This document shows, in pieces, positions 31,065 through 40,767 of a DNA stretch of 43,782 bases. Under the pieces are notes generated by a model. That model worked only from the letters and a program-made list of their open reading frames with translations. It did no database searches and had not been told where the DNA came from. Source of the stretch: an uncultured Spiribacter sp. Its GTDB lineage: Bacteria > Pseudomonadota > Gammaproteobacteria > Nitrococcales > Nitrococcaceae. Every line of letters starts with the position of its first letter. Position 1 is the first letter of the stretch. The DNA is taken from positions 1-43,782 of the forward strand of contig CAJXMI010000007.1 of assembly GCA_913056145.1 (NCBI GenBank), read 5' to 3'. The translations under genes and the position numbers were made by a program.

Positions 31065-32861
31065 TCAGGAGCGCCCGGCGTAGCGGCGCCACGAGCCGAG
31101 TGCGGAGATATCCTCGGCGTCCGGGGTGACGGCTGCGGCCTCGCAGAGAAACCCCGGTACCGGGTCGCCGTCGGCCAGTCGCACCTGCCCCAGTCCGAGG
31201 GGCGCGGGGATGCCGGCGAGGAAGTCGCCGACCGCGCGACGCGGCAATGTCCAGACCTCGAGCTCAATGGCGCTGCCGCCCTCATCAACACGGACGAGGC
31301 CGGGGCGCGTTGGCGGCCCGCCGGGCAGGGCAACCAGGCGATACTCGGGCGTTGTCTGGCTGGTGCGCAAAAAGCGTCCGCCGCGCTCGGTGAGTTCATG
31401 ATTGAGCGGAAGGCCGCTCATGTGGGCGCCGCATACGGCGATGGGCAGGCGATGGGCGCCGTGGTCGAGGCCGGCAGGCGCCTCATGTGGCACCGGGCGC
31501 TCGCTGATGCCAAGGGGCAGTGCCAGCTGCCGTTGCAGTCTTCCGGCCAGGTTGAGCAGTGGTGCATCCATGAATGCGGGCGCGAACAGGGTGATGCCAA
31601 AGGGCAGGCCGTTGGCGCCAGATCCGGCGGGTGTGGCAACGGCGCTCAGGTCGAGCAGGTTCATGAAGTTGGTGTAGTAACCCAGCTGGCTGTTGACGCC
31701 GATCGGATCGGCCTCGACAGCGGCCAGCGTGGGCAGGGTCGGCGCGGTCGGGGTCACGATGCAATCCAGCGTCGACCAGACGGCCTCGGTCTCGCGTCGA
31801 AGCTCGGCCAGGCGATGCTCGGCGGCAAAAAGATCGCAGGCGAGGGGCGTTGCGCCGCCGCCGATGATCTGGCGGGTCACTGGCAGCAACGCCTCGGGCC
31901 GTGACTCGATGAATTCGCGGATGGCGCTGTAGCGCTCCGCCACCCAGGGCCCTTCATAGAGCAGCCGCGCGGCTTCAAAAAACGGGCCAAGGTCGACCGG
32001 CTCGGCGACACCACCCAGGGCCTCCAGGCCGGCGATGGCCGCATCGAATGCTGCGCGGTCGGCCGCGGCATCGAGCGCCGCCAGTCCGGCCTCGGTTGGC
32101 ACGCCAAAACGAAAGCCATGGGCGGGGATATCGGCGCGCAACGGCTCGGGTGACTGCATTGCACGCGACAGGGGGTCCGCCGAGTCGTAAGCCTGCGCCA
32201 CGGCAAAGACCCGTTGAACATCGTCGGCGCACAGGCCAAAGATGCTCACGCAGTCCAGGCTGCGGCAGGCCGGCACAACGCCCCGGGTACTGAGCAGCCC
32301 GCGGCTTGGCTTGAGGCCAACCAGGTTATTGAAGGCCGCCGGCACGCGGCCCGACCCGGCGGTGTCGGTTCCCAGCGAGAAACTCACCCGACCCAGTGCC
32401 ACGGCAACGGCCGACCCCGAGCTGGACCCGCCCGACACCCGCTCGGTATCAAAGGCGTTCCGGCAGGGCCCGTAGGGCGAACGGGCGCCGACGAGCCCGG
32501 TGGCAAACTGATCCAGATTGGTCTTGCCCATGGGCACCGCGCCGGCGTCGATCAGACGCTGGACGACGGTCGCCGAGTCATCGGGCCGATATTGGTAGTC
32601 GGGGCATCCGGCCGTGGTCGGCAGCCCCGCCACATCAATATTGTCCTTGACCGCAAACGCAATGCCGTAGAGCGGCAGGGTTGTGGGATCCGCCTGCTCA
32701 AGCCGGGCGATATGGGACTCGAGCAGGGCCTCGTCGATGACCGTGATCCAGGCATTGTGCGGATCGGACTCGGCAATGACCCGGCGAATGCCGGGCAGAT
32801 GCCCGCGTGGAGTGAGTGCGCCCGTGCGATAGGCCACGAGAAGATCGGCGATCGTGTCCAT
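31065..32861 (-). CDS. atzF: Allophanate hydrolase
   Basis: The 598-residue amidase-signature enzyme cleaves allophanate; the final products are two ammonia and CO2. The Lys-Ser-Ser triad can be placed at Lys72 (AVKDNIDV), Ser146 (RVSGGSSSGSAV) and Ser170 (GTDTAGSGRVP), with the same spacing as in AtzF. The C-terminal domain (about 450-598), which decarboxylates the intermediate in AtzF, is present. Its ATG overlaps the carboxylase stop in TGATG. It is the last gene of the guanidine operon; the product ammonia can feed GlnA. Confidence 0.95.
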   Translation of the reverse strand: MDTIADLLVAYRTGALTPRGHLPGIRRVIAESDPHNAWITVIDEALLESHIARLEQADPTTLPLYGIAFAVKDNIDVAGLPTTAGCPDYQYRPDDSATVVQRLIDAGAVPMGKTNLDQFATGLVGARSPYGPCRNAFDTERVSGGSSSGSAVAVALGRVSFSLGTDTAGSGRVPAAFNNLVGLKPSRGLLSTRGVVPACRSLDCVSIFGLCADDVQRVFAVAQAYDSADPLSRAMQSPEPLRADIPAHGFRFGVPTEAGLAALDAAADRAAFDAAIAGLEALGGVAEPVDLGPFFEAARLLYEGPWVAERYSAIREFIESRPEALLPVTRQIIGGGATPLACDLFAAEHRLAELRRETEAVWSTLDCIVTPTAPTLPTLAAVEADPIGVNSQLGYYTNFMNLLDLSAVATPAGSGANGLPFGITLFAPAFMDAPLLNLAGRLQRQLALPLGISERPVPHEAPAGLDHGAHRLPIAVCGAHMSGLPLNHELTERGGRFLRTSQTTPEYRLVALPGGPPTRPGLVRVDEGGSAIELEVWTLPRRAVGDFLAGIPAPLGLGQVRLADGDPVPGFLCEAAAVTPDAEDISALGSWRRYAGRS

Positions 32862-35800
32862 CAGTCAGTCTCCCATTCAATAACAGCAAGGGGCTGGCCT
32901 GGGGTCACCGGACGGCCCGGCTCGCAGAGCACCCGCTTGATCACCCCGGGCCGTGGGGCATGGACGGGGATCTCCATTTTCATGGATTCAATGACCAGCA
33001 GCGCGGCATCGGGGCTGACGCGATCGCCTTCGCCCACATCAACCGTCCAGATGCTGCCGTGGACGTCCGCCTCGATCGCGTCTTCGCCATCATCCAGTTC
33101 AAGCCCTTCCTCCACCGGGGCCGGCGGCTCGGACTCGGTGGCAAAGTCGGCCTGGCCGCTGGCGATCCAGCGCTGACGCTCGGCCTCGAAGGCCGCCTGC
33201 TGGCGGGTCTTGAATGCCTCGATGCTGGCCTGGTTGGCGGCCACGAATTGCTGATGCCGGGCCAGCGAGAAGGTGGTCTCCTCGATGTCGAGGCGCAGGC
33301 CGCCGCCGGGGAAGGCCGCGCGCATGTCCATCAGCTCGGCCTCGCTCACCTCGTAGAAGCGGATCTGGTCAAAAAACCGCAGCAGCCAGGGTTGCTGGAA
33401 CTCGGGCGTGGTGCGATAGCGGTTCCAGATCTGCAGCGTGCGGCCGACAAACTGATAGCCGCCGGGGCCCTCCATGCCGTAGATGCACAGATATGAGCCG
33501 CCGATGCCCACCGCGTTTTCGGGCGTCCAGGTGCGGGCCGGGTTGTACTTGGTGGTGACCAGCCGGTGCCGGGGGTCGATCGGGGTCGCAAGCGGGGCGG
33601 AGAGGTAGACATCGCCCAGCCCCATGACCAGATAGGAGGCGTCGAAGACGATGCGCCGCAACTCGGCCTCGTCCTCGAGCCCGTTGATGCGGCGGATGAA
33701 CTCGATGTTGTGCGGGCACCAGGGCGCATCGGGGCGCACCGACTGCATGTACTTCTCGGTCGCAAGCCGGGTCTGGCTGTCATCCCAGGCCAGTGGCAGA
33801 TGGATGATGCGCGAGGGCAGCTCGGCCTCGGCCTGATGGGTGAGCTCGGCCTCGGACTGCTCGAGGATGTCGAGCAGTCGCTCCACCGGGAGCTGGCCGG
33901 GGTCGAAGTGGATCTGCAGACTGCGCACGCCGGGCGTCATTTCGATCACGCCCGGGATATTGAGTGCCGTCAGCCACTCCAGCAGCGCCTGAACGCGAAA
34001 GCGCAGCGCCAGGTCGAGCACGATGGGCCCGTATTCCACGAGCAGATAGCGATCGCCGGCCGCTCGATAGGTTACTTCGGGCCGCTGCGACGAGCCCTCG
34101 CGGCGGCTGATGATCGGGCTGGCGGGGGCAATGGGATCCGGCGCGGCCCGGGGTGCCGGCGGCTGCAGGGTGGCAATCATGGCCGCCTGCTCGGCGGCCG
34201 CCTGGCGGGCCTCGTCCCGGCCAACCGCCTGAAAACGCAGGGTATCGCCGGGCCGCAGCTGGCCGAGCTTCCACAGATCGGCATCAATGACCGTGGCGGG
34301 GCACACAAACCCGCCCAGGCTCGGGCCGTCCGGGCCCAGGATCACGGGCATGTCGCCGGTGAAATCGACGCTGCCAATGGCATAGGCATTGTCATGGATG
34401 TTGGAGGGATGCAGCCCGGCCTCGCCCCCGTCCTCGCGGGCCCAGTCCGGTTTGGGGCCGATCAGGCGCACGCCGGTGCGGCTCGAGTTGTAGTGCACCT
34501 CCCAGTCGGTGCTGAAAAACGCCTCGATGTCGGCGGGCGTGAAGAAATCAGGCGCGCCATGCGGGCCGGACATGGCACGCAGCGTCCAGTGCCCATTCAT
34601 GGACGGGATGATGGCCTCGGGCACACACTGCCCCGGCGCTGTGAGCGGCGTTGTCGGCGCGGCGGTTGCCGGGCCCGGCGTGAGGACATCGCCTGCCGTC
34701 AGAGCCCGGCCGCCGTGACCGCCGAGCTGGCCCAGCGTAAAGGTGGCGCGGCTGCCCATGTGCAGCGGGACATCGAGCCCGCCTTGCACAAGCAGATAGG
34801 CGCGGATGCCCGCGCCACTCACGCCGCCAATGCGCAGGGTCTCGCCCGCGTTTACCGTAAAGACTGTCCATGCCGGTACCTCGCGCTCCCCGCAGGTCGC
34901 GCGCATGGTGGCACCGGTGAGCACGGCCCGGGTGGTGTATGAAAAGCGCAGCGTGGGCCCCTGGGCGGTGATCTCCAGGCCACTGGCCGTCTCGGCGTTA
35001 CCCAGCAGGCGGTTGCCCAGCCGAAAGGCCAGGCTGTCCATGGGCCCGGAGGGCGGCACCCCGATGTCCCAATAGCCAACACGGCCGGGCCAGTCCTGCA
35101 CCGTGGTCAGCGTGCCGGCGCTGATGACGTCGATCCGGGCGGTGTCATGCCGGAAATCCGCCAGACTCCGGGTAACGGCCTGGCCAGCCACGAGCGCTGG
35201 CATACGGGTTACGGCGCGCAGGTAGTCAAGATTGGTCACGACGCCGTCGATGCGCATGCTATCCAGTGCCGCGCCGAGCCGGGTCAATGCCGTATCGCGC
35301 TCTCCGGCGTGCACGATCACCTTGGCAAGCATGGGGTCGTAGTAGGGGGTGACCTCGATTCCGCGCTCGATCCAGGTATCCACGCGGCAGTCGGCCGGCA
35401 GGACCGCCTCGGTGATGAGCCCGGTGGCGGGCTGAAAGTCCTTGCCAGGGTCTTCGGCGTAGACGCGTGCCTGAATGGCGTGACCATCCGGCGGCCCGGG
35501 GCGGCGCTCACCCAGGCGGTCGAGCTCGCCCGCCGCCGCGCTGAGCATCCAGGCCACCAGGTCGATGCCAGTGACCGCCTCGGTGACACCATGCTCGACC
35601 TGGAGCCGGGTGTTGACCTCAAGAAAGTGGAACGCACCGGTATCGGCATCAAAGAGAAACTCCACCGTGCCGGCCGAGCGATAGGCGACGCTGCGGCCCA
35701 GACGCTCGGCGGCCTCATGCAGGGCCTTGCGGGTTGCCGCTGGCAGGTTGGGCGCGGGCGTCTCCTCGATCACCTTCTGGTGACGGCGCTGCAGTGAGCA

Positions 35801-36481
35801 GTCGCGCTCGCCAAGGGCGATGACCTCGCCCGCGCCGTCACCAAAGATCTGCACCTCGATGTGGCGGGCGTTGGGGATGAATTTCTCGAGGAATATCCCA
35901 CTGTCCGAGAAGTTGTTCTGCGACAGGCGTTGCACCGAGTGAAACGCCGTCTCAAGCCCGGCGGCATCGTCACACAGCTGCATGCCAATGCCGCCCCCGC
36001 CGGCCGTGCTTTTCAGCATCACCGGGTAGCCGATGCGCTGCGCCTGCGCGAGGGCCTCATCAACATCGACGAGCAACCCGGTACCGGGCAGGAGTGGCAC
36101 GTCATTGGCTCTGGCGAGCGCGCGGGCGGTGTGCTTGAGCCCAAACTCACGAATCTGCGCCGGCGTGGGGCCAATAAAGGCGATCCCTGCCGCCTCGCAG
36201 GCCTCGGCAAAGTCGGCGTTCTCCGAGAGAAAGCCATAGCCGGGGTGGATGGCCTCGGCGCCATGCTGCTGGGCGACGGCAAGGATGCGCTCGGCATTGA
36301 GATAGGAGTCGCTGGCGCGGGCGGGGCCGATCGCGACGGCCTCGTCAGCCTCGTGGACGTGGCGCGACGTGCGATCGGCCTCGGAGTAGACGGCCAGGCT
36401 CGTCACCCCGAGCTCGCGCAGCGTGCGCTCGATGCGGCAGGCGATGGCGCCACGGTTGGCAATCAATACCTTGCTGAACAT
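32861..36481 (-). CDS. Biotin-dependent guanidine carboxylase (urea carboxylase family)
   Basis: This is a 1206-residue multi-domain enzyme. The biotin carboxylase domain starts MFSKVLIANRGAIACRIERT and carries the ATP-grasp glycine loop KSTAGGGGIGMQLC. The KipA- and KipI-like halves of the carboxyltransferase follow (about 470-1060), and a C-terminal biotin carrier domain has the biotinylated lysine in ESMKMEIP near residue 1168. Homology alone would give urea carboxylase; the upstream guanidine-I riboswitch, the two DUF1989 genes and allophanate hydrolase point to guanidine as substrate, forming carboxyguanidine from guanidine, bicarbonate and ATP. The start was moved to ATG 36479-36481, the family N-terminus, 76 bases after the preceding gene. 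Confidence 0.9.
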   Translation of the reverse strand: MFSKVLIANRGAIACRIERTLRELGVTSLAVYSEADRTSRHVHEADEAVAIGPARASDSYLNAERILAVAQQHGAEAIHPGYGFLSENADFAEACEAAGIAFIGPTPAQIREFGLKHTARALARANDVPLLPGTGLLVDVDEALAQAQRIGYPVMLKSTAGGGGIGMQLCDDAAGLETAFHSVQRLSQNNFSDSGIFLEKFIPNARHIEVQIFGDGAGEVIALGERDCSLQRRHQKVIEETPAPNLPAATRKALHEAAERLGRSVAYRSAGTVEFLFDADTGAFHFLEVNTRLQVEHGVTEAVTGIDLVAWMLSAAAGELDRLGERRPGPPDGHAIQARVYAEDPGKDFQPATGLITEAVLPADCRVDTWIERGIEVTPYYDPMLAKVIVHAGERDTALTRLGAALDSMRIDGVVTNLDYLRAVTRMPALVAGQAVTRSLADFRHDTARIDVISAGTLTTVQDWPGRVGYWDIGVPPSGPMDSLAFRLGNRLLGNAETASGLEITAQGPTLRFSYTTRAVLTGATMRATCGEREVPAWTVFTVNAGETLRIGGVSGAGIRAYLLVQGGLDVPLHMGSRATFTLGQLGGHGGRALTAGDVLTPGPATAAPTTPLTAPGQCVPEAIIPSMNGHWTLRAMSGPHGAPDFFTPADIEAFFSTDWEVHYNSSRTGVRLIGPKPDWAREDGGEAGLHPSNIHDNAYAIGSVDFTGDMPVILGPDGPSLGGFVCPATVIDADLWKLGQLRPGDTLRFQAVGRDEARQAAAEQAAMIATLQPPAPRAAPDPIAPASPIISRREGSSQRPEVTYRAAGDRYLLVEYGPIVLDLALRFRVQALLEWLTALNIPGVIEMTPGVRSLQIHFDPGQLPVERLLDILEQSEAELTHQAEAELPSRIIHLPLAWDDSQTRLATEKYMQSVRPDAPWCPHNIEFIRRINGLEDEAELRRIVFDASYLVMGLGDVYLSAPLATPIDPRHRLVTTKYNPARTWTPENAVGIGGSYLCIYGMEGPGGYQFVGRTLQIWNRYRTTPEFQQPWLLRFFDQIRFYEVSEAELMDMRAAFPGGGLRLDIEETTFSLARHQQFVAANQASIEAFKTRQQAAFEAERQRWIASGQADFATESEPPAPVEEGLELDDGEDAIEADVHGSIWTVDVGEGDRVSPDAALLVIESMKMEIPVHAPRPGVIKRVLCEPGRPVTPGQPLAVIEWETD

Positions 36482-36501
36482 GCTTGATCCGGTTGTATCG
36501 G

Positions 36502-36550
36502 GGCGGGTCGTCCCGCCTGTGCGCAAGGCGCGCCGGGGTCGTCCCCGGCG
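36502..36550 (-). other. Two tandem perfect hairpins with the same loop between operon genes
   Basis: On the plus strand GGCGGG-TCGT-CCCGCC (36502-36517) and CGCCGGGG-TCGT-CCCCGGCG (36531-36550) are perfect 6- and 8-base-pair hairpins, both with the tetraloop ACGA when read on the transcribed strand. They lie in the 76-base gap before the carboxylase gene. No T-run follows, so they are more likely RNA stability or processing elements than terminators. Confidence 0.7.
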
Positions 36551-36557
36551 GCCGCCG

Positions 36558-37208
36558 TCAGTCCCAGATGATCATCTCGAGCGGGGTCGGATTAAAGCCG
36601 CTGCAAGGATTGTTGAGCTGCGGGCAGTTCGAGACCAGTGCGATCACATCCATTGCGGCGCGCATCTCCACGTACTTGCCCGGGCCCGAGATGCCGTCCT
36701 GAAAGCTCAACCCGCCCTCGGCCGTGACCGGGACGTTCATGAAGAAGTTGATATTGCTCACGACATCGCGCTTGGTCAGGCCGTACGGGCTTTCCTGGAC
36801 AGCGTGCAGAAAATTGTCGCGGCAGGAGTGCATTGATTTTTTCTCGAGCGCGTAGCGCATCTGATTGGCCTCGGCCGAGCAGGCCCCGCCCAGCGTGTCA
36901 TGGCGGCCGCAGGTGTCGGCGGTGATGGTCAGCATGACATTGCCGTTGCTCGAGACGAGCGGCGAGCCGGTGGTCAGATACACGTTGCCCTGGCGCTGGG
37001 CGGTATCAATGGCGCTGTAGCGCTCGCCGGTCGGGTCGGCGAGGCTGTAGAAAAGCGTATCGGCGGCCTCGTTGCCCTCGACATCGACAATGCGCAGGGT
37101 CTGCCCCTGGCGAAGCTCGGCCATCCACCACTCGCCGGCCGGGACGGTCTCGCGACGCACGGCATCCTTCGGGTCGAGCATGCTTTCTTGCAGGTTCATT
37201 GCAGGCAC
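36558..37208 (-). CDS. DUF1989 protein, UAAP2-type, carboxyguanidine deiminase subunit
   Basis: The 216-residue DUF1989 protein was historically named urea amidolyase-associated protein 2. Family members beside such carboxylases have been shown to be two-subunit carboxyguanidine deiminases (CgdAB), releasing ammonia from carboxyguanidine to give allophanate. This copy keeps DTCGRHD (Cys100, His103), Cys110 and the terminal [16 protein letters not shown], so it is likely the catalytic or metal-binding subunit (inference). The GTG at 37206-37208 was chosen because AGGAG lies eight bases upstream, overlapping the previous stop; ATG at 37199 is the alternative. Confidence 0.88.
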   Translation of the reverse strand: MPAMNLQESMLDPKDAVRRETVPAGEWWMAELRQGQTLRIVDVEGNEAADTLFYSLADPTGERYSAIDTAQRQGNVYLTTGSPLVSSNGNVMLTITADTCGRHDTLGGACSAEANQMRYALEKKSMHSCRDNFLHAVQESPYGLTKRDVVSNINFFMNVPVTAEGGLSFQDGISGPGKYVEMRAAMDVIALVSNCPQLNNPCSGFNPTPLEMIIWD

Positions 37209-37213
37209 GAGTC

Positions 37214-37951
37214 TTACTCCTGGCAGTTGGCGATCAGCGTATTGGCATAGGCCCGGGCGTTTTCCGGGGCGTGGTGGATGCAGACGTCGTCATCCGCGAC
37301 CGGGGCCGAGCGGAAGATGGATACCGCCACCGCGCCGGGCCGGTAATCCGGGCCGGGCGCCATGGGATGGGGTGCTGTGGTCAGCACGACCAGGCTGTCG
37401 GTCTCGGCCCGCAGATCCACGCTGGCGCCCGGATGGCTGTGATCGGCGTGATAGTGCAGATCGCCGTCGTCATCCACGCTGACTTTCTGAAAGAAGTTAA
37501 CGGGGATAACCAGATCGCGCGGGCCCAGGCCCCACTTGGCCAGTTCGATCAGAAACAACTCCCGGCCATCGCGGTAGAAGTCGTTCCAGTGGTCCTGAAA
37601 GCTGGCCTCGCCATAGCGCGCGCGGATCAGCCCGGCATCGCTGATGCCGCCGATCGGGTCATGCCAGCCCACGGTGTCCTCGGTGATCGAAAACAGCGCC
37701 CGGCCCATGTCCGAGAACAGCATGTTGCCGCGGGTAAGGCGACTGACATGCTGGCCCTTGAGCGTGTCGGCCATGTTGTAGCGCTCGAGCGGGTTATGCG
37801 GGTTGTAGGCCAGAAGGGCCGCGTTGGCGCAGCCGTCGAGGTCGGTCAGGCGCAGCGTGTGGCCGCGTTTGATGATCATCGACCAGTAGCGCGCGCCGGG
37901 CACCGTCTCGCGGTGCACGATGCGGGTCTCGGCAATGGGGGTAGCGTGCAT
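37214..37951 (-). CDS. DUF1989 protein, UAAP1-type, carboxyguanidine deiminase subunit
   Basis: This 245-residue partner belongs to the same family (urea amidolyase-associated protein 1). The first half aligns in pattern with the neighbouring gene ([23 protein letters not shown]), but the cysteine of DTCGRHD is valine here and the C-terminal Cys-rich segment is replaced by [16 protein letters not shown]. The pair therefore looks like a heteromer with one divergent subunit. GAGGAGA nine bases upstream supports the ATG at 37949-37951, which overlaps the ATPase gene stop in TGATG. Confidence 0.87.
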   Translation of the reverse strand: MHATPIAETRIVHRETVPGARYWSMIIKRGHTLRLTDLDGCANAALLAYNPHNPLERYNMADTLKGQHVSRLTRGNMLFSDMGRALFSITEDTVGWHDPIGGISDAGLIRARYGEASFQDHWNDFYRDGRELFLIELAKWGLGPRDLVIPVNFFQKVSVDDDGDLHYHADHSHPGASVDLRAETDSLVVLTTAPHPMAPGPDYRPGAVAVSIFRSAPVADDDVCIHHAPENARAYANTLIANCQE

Positions 37952-38745
37952 CAGGCACTCTCCTCATCGGGGGTGGATGAAAGCCCCGCGCGCACGGCGG
38001 CCGGCAGCCGGTCGTCCGACCGGAGGCCCTGCTGCAGCGGGATGTCGTAGGTGATCGTTGCCCCGTAGGCGTTGGGGGCATGCGGGTCGACCCGGGTCTT
38101 GTCGAACACCAGCAGGCGGGTGCCCAGGTCGAAGCCTTCCTTCAGGTCGTGGGTGACCATGAAGATGGTGATGTCGAGGCGCTCCCAGAGCTCGAGAATG
38201 AGCGCGTGCATGTCCTTGCGGATGCCGGGGTCGAGCGCGCCGAAGGGCTCGTCGAGCAGCAGGATGCGCGGGTTTTTCATCAGCGCCTGGGCAATGGCGA
38301 GGCGCTGCTGCATGCCGCCCGAGAGCTGGCTGGGGTATTTGTCGGCGGCATCGGCAAGCCCGACGCGCTCGAGCATTGCCTGCGCGCGTGCCATGGCCTC
38401 GCGCCGCGGCCGGCCCAATAGGCGAGCGGTGATATTGGCCTGCTCCAGCTCCTCGGCCAGCAGCACGTTGCCAAGGGCGGTGAGATGCGGGAATACCGAG
38501 TACTTCTGAAACACCACGCCGCGATCCGGTCCGGGCTCTTCAGGCATGGCCGCCCCATCCAGCAGCAAGGTGCCGCGGGTGGGTGTCTCCTCGCCAAGGA
38601 GCATGCGCAAAAAGGTGCTCTTGCCGCAGCCCGAGGCGCCGACGACAGTGACGAAGTCGCCGGCGGCCACGCGCAGATGGACATCCTCAAGGACCACATC
38701 GCGGCCGTATTCCTTCCACAGGTTCTTGGCTTCGATAATGCTCAT
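37951..38745 (-). CDS. ABC importer ATP-binding protein (guanidine uptake)
   Basis: The 264-residue ATPase resembles the nitrate/sulfonate/taurine importer class. It has Walker A GASGCGKST, signature LSGGMQQRLAIAQAL, Walker B ILLLDEPFGALD and the switch histidine in FMVTHDL. It energises the permease encoded just upstream, which it overlaps by four bases. A C-terminal tail of about 40 residues follows the ATPase core. Guanidine as substrate is inferred from the riboswitch and the enzymes in the operon; urea or a related compound is the alternative. Confidence 0.9.
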   Translation of the reverse strand: MSIIEAKNLWKEYGRDVVLEDVHLRVAAGDFVTVVGASGCGKSTFLRMLLGEETPTRGTLLLDGAAMPEEPGPDRGVVFQKYSVFPHLTALGNVLLAEELEQANITARLLGRPRREAMARAQAMLERVGLADAADKYPSQLSGGMQQRLAIAQALMKNPRILLLDEPFGALDPGIRKDMHALILELWERLDITIFMVTHDLKEGFDLGTRLLVFDKTRVDPHAPNAYGATITYDIPLQQGLRSDDRLPAAVRAGLSSTPDEESA

Positions 38746-39563
38746 TTCGCCCGCCCCGTCACATACCAGGGAAAGAGCCAGTGGTTAACGCGCCGCAGTA
38801 GCCAGTCGAGTGAAAAGGCAAGCAGCGTGATCCACGCCACGTAGGGCAGGATGGTCTGCATGTCGAGATAGCGGCGGACGAGGAATATGCGATAGCCAAG
38901 CCCTTGTTCGGCGGCAATGGCCTCGGCCGCAATCAAAAAGAGCCAGGCGGCGCCCAGCGCGAGCCGGGTAGCGTCAAACAGCCGCGGCAGGGTCTGCGGG
39001 ATGGCCACCCGCAGCAGGATCTGCCAGGTCGAGCCGCCCAGGGTCTGGGCCTTGACGAACTGCTCGCCGGGGATTTCCTCCACGCGCTGCTGCAGGTCGC
39101 GCATCATGAACGGCAGGATGCCAAAGATGATCAGGACCACCTTGGACAGCTCACCGACACCAAAGGTGATGAACAGAATGGGCAGAATGGAGAGCGGAGG
39201 AATCATGGCCAGCGCCGCGAGGAACGGGGATAGCGAGCGGCGCAGATAGGGGATCAGGCCTGTGGCCGTGCCTACGATCAGCGCCAGGGCCATGCTGATC
39301 GCCACCCCGGTCAGCAGTCGCGCCAGGCTGGCTGCCGTGTCGGCCCACAGCAGGATCTCGCCGGTGCGCCGCGAGGGCTCGGTGGCCAGGCGTACCAGCG
39401 CCTCTGCCATGCTCATGAGCGAGGGCAGCAGCTTGTCGCCGGGGTTGTCGGCCAGCCGGGCGGCCGATGCCGCCATGTAGGCAAGCACCACCAGCGCAAA
39501 CGGCAGCAGGGCCAGCACGGCGCCGAGCACCCGTCCGGGGCGTTGATTGATCAGTCGTTTCAT
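38742..39563 (-). CDS. ABC importer permease (guanidine uptake)
   Basis: The 273-residue membrane protein of the BPD-type permease family has about six hydrophobic helices. The cytoplasmic coupling loop is recognisable as LGGSTWQILLRVAIPQTLPR (the EAA-loop region that contacts the ATPase). It sits between the binding-protein and ATPase genes. A stable hairpin lies between it and the binding-protein gene. Confidence 0.9.
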   Translation of the reverse strand: MKRLINQRPGRVLGAVLALLPFALVVLAYMAASAARLADNPGDKLLPSLMSMAEALVRLATEPSRRTGEILLWADTAASLARLLTGVAISMALALIVGTATGLIPYLRRSLSPFLAALAMIPPLSILPILFITFGVGELSKVVLIIFGILPFMMRDLQQRVEEIPGEQFVKAQTLGGSTWQILLRVAIPQTLPRLFDATRLALGAAWLFLIAAEAIAAEQGLGYRIFLVRRYLDMQTILPYVAWITLLAFSLDWLLRRVNHWLFPWYVTGRAK

Positions 39564-39588
39564 TGTGTGGGGTGTGCGTAACAGGGGG

Positions 39589-39613
39589 CCGGAGGCGGCA
39601 GCGCCGCCCCCGG
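39589..39613 (-). other. Intercistronic hairpin after the binding-protein gene
   Basis: An 11-base-pair stem (one G-U pair) with a 3-base loop: on the transcribed strand CCGGGGGCGGC, loop GCT, GCCGCCTCCGG. It lies in the 64-base gap between binding protein and permease. Such hairpins commonly protect the upstream mRNA so that the binding protein is made in excess; no T-run follows, so full termination is unlikely. Confidence 0.7.
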
Positions 39614-39627
39614 ACGACCCATTGGCC

Positions 39628-40716
39628 CTACAGCTCGCCCTCGGCGGCCATGCGCATGTACTCGTCGGTAAAGCGCAACTTCACGTTGCTGGATGAGCCC
39701 AGCACCGAACCATCCGCAAACTCGATGCCCACGAAATCAGGGCTCTGGGCGCTGGCACCCAGCAGACCGCGATCGAAGGCAAACTGGCGCACGTTATCCA
39801 TGGTGGTCTGCGGCTGGTCGCTGGTCACAAAGTCCACGGCATCCGCGGCGTCATAGAACATCTCGGTGCTGTCGAGCTGGAGCTCATAGCCGGCAAGATC
39901 CGTCCCCGCCGCCTCGGCCATCTCGGTGCGGGCCTCGACGCCGGTGTCGTTATCCGCCGACATGTTGGCCATGATCTCGTACCAGGCGCCAGCAAGGGCC
40001 ATGCCCAGCTCGGGGTTGGCCTCGAGGACCTCGGTGTTGAGCGCCAGGGTGTCGATGATCTCGCCGGGGATGTCCGAGGAGTCGAAGACCACGTTGGCAT
40101 CCGGCATGGCGCCAAGCTCGCTTAGCTGCGGGTTCCAGGTGGCCGCCGCGGTGACATCCGGGCTTGAAAACGCCCCCACGATATCCGCATCCGAGGTGTT
40201 GACCACGGTCACGTCTCGCTCGGTCATGTCGACCGACTCGAGCGCCCGGGCCAGCAGATAATGCGATACCGAGAGCTCCACCAGGTTGACGCGTCGGCCT
40301 TCGATATCGGCCAGGTCATCGCTGCCTTTCAGGACAACGCCGTCGTTGCCGTTGGAGAAGTCGCCCACGATGGCGAGGGTGGTGTCCACCCCGCTGGCCG
40401 AGGGGATGGCGAGGGCATCCATGTTGGTCACGGTCACGCCGTCGAACTCGCCGGCGGTGTAGAGGTTGATGGACTCGATGTAGTCGTTGATCTGCACCAC
40501 ATCGATCTCGATGTCGTAGCGATCGGCCCATTTATCGACAATGCCCGAGCTCTCGCCGTAGCCCCAGGGCATCCAGCCTACGTAGATGCTCCAGGCAATG
40601 CGGAAGCTGTCGCGCTCCTGGGCAACGCCAGAGCCCGGAATGGCAAGGGTGAGTGCGACGAGCGCGGGGGTGATGCGGCGCAGGCCGCGGCGGAAGGACT
40701 TGCTGGGACGTTTCAT
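39628..40716 (-). CDS. ABC importer periplasmic substrate-binding protein (guanidine uptake)
   Basis: The 362-residue protein has a signal peptide (Arg/Lys-rich start, hydrophobic ALVALTLAIPG, probable cleavage after GVA near residue 32) and a mature part like the taurine/nitrate-type binding proteins found beside urea-carboxylase-family genes (FRIAWSIYVGWMPWGYGE). The ATG at 40714-40716 was chosen over one at 40752 because AGGAG lies seven bases upstream and the signal peptide then starts correctly. It is the first gene after the guanidine-I riboswitch, so its expression should respond to guanidine. Confidence 0.9.
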   Translation of the reverse strand: MKRPSKSFRRGLRRITPALVALTLAIPGSGVAQERDSFRIAWSIYVGWMPWGYGESSGIVDKWADRYDIEIDVVQINDYIESINLYTAGEFDGVTVTNMDALAIPSASGVDTTLAIVGDFSNGNDGVVLKGSDDLADIEGRRVNLVELSVSHYLLARALESVDMTERDVTVVNTSDADIVGAFSSPDVTAAATWNPQLSELGAMPDANVVFDSSDIPGEIIDTLALNTEVLEANPELGMALAGAWYEIMANMSADNDTGVEARTEMAEAAGTDLAGYELQLDSTEMFYDAADAVDFVTSDQPQTTMDNVRQFAFDRGLLGASAQSPDFVGIEFADGSVLGSSSNVKLRFTDEYMRMAAEGEL

Positions 40717-40767
40717 GGCCGTCTCCTGTCGGGTTGGTCGGGAAATACACACGGGAGGTCCTCGACG

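Noticed and set aside
31065-36481. Reading the carboxylase and allophanate hydrolase as a urea amidolyase system
   Set aside because: The guanidine-I riboswitch and the two DUF1989 genes favour guanidine; urea activity is kept only as an alternative.
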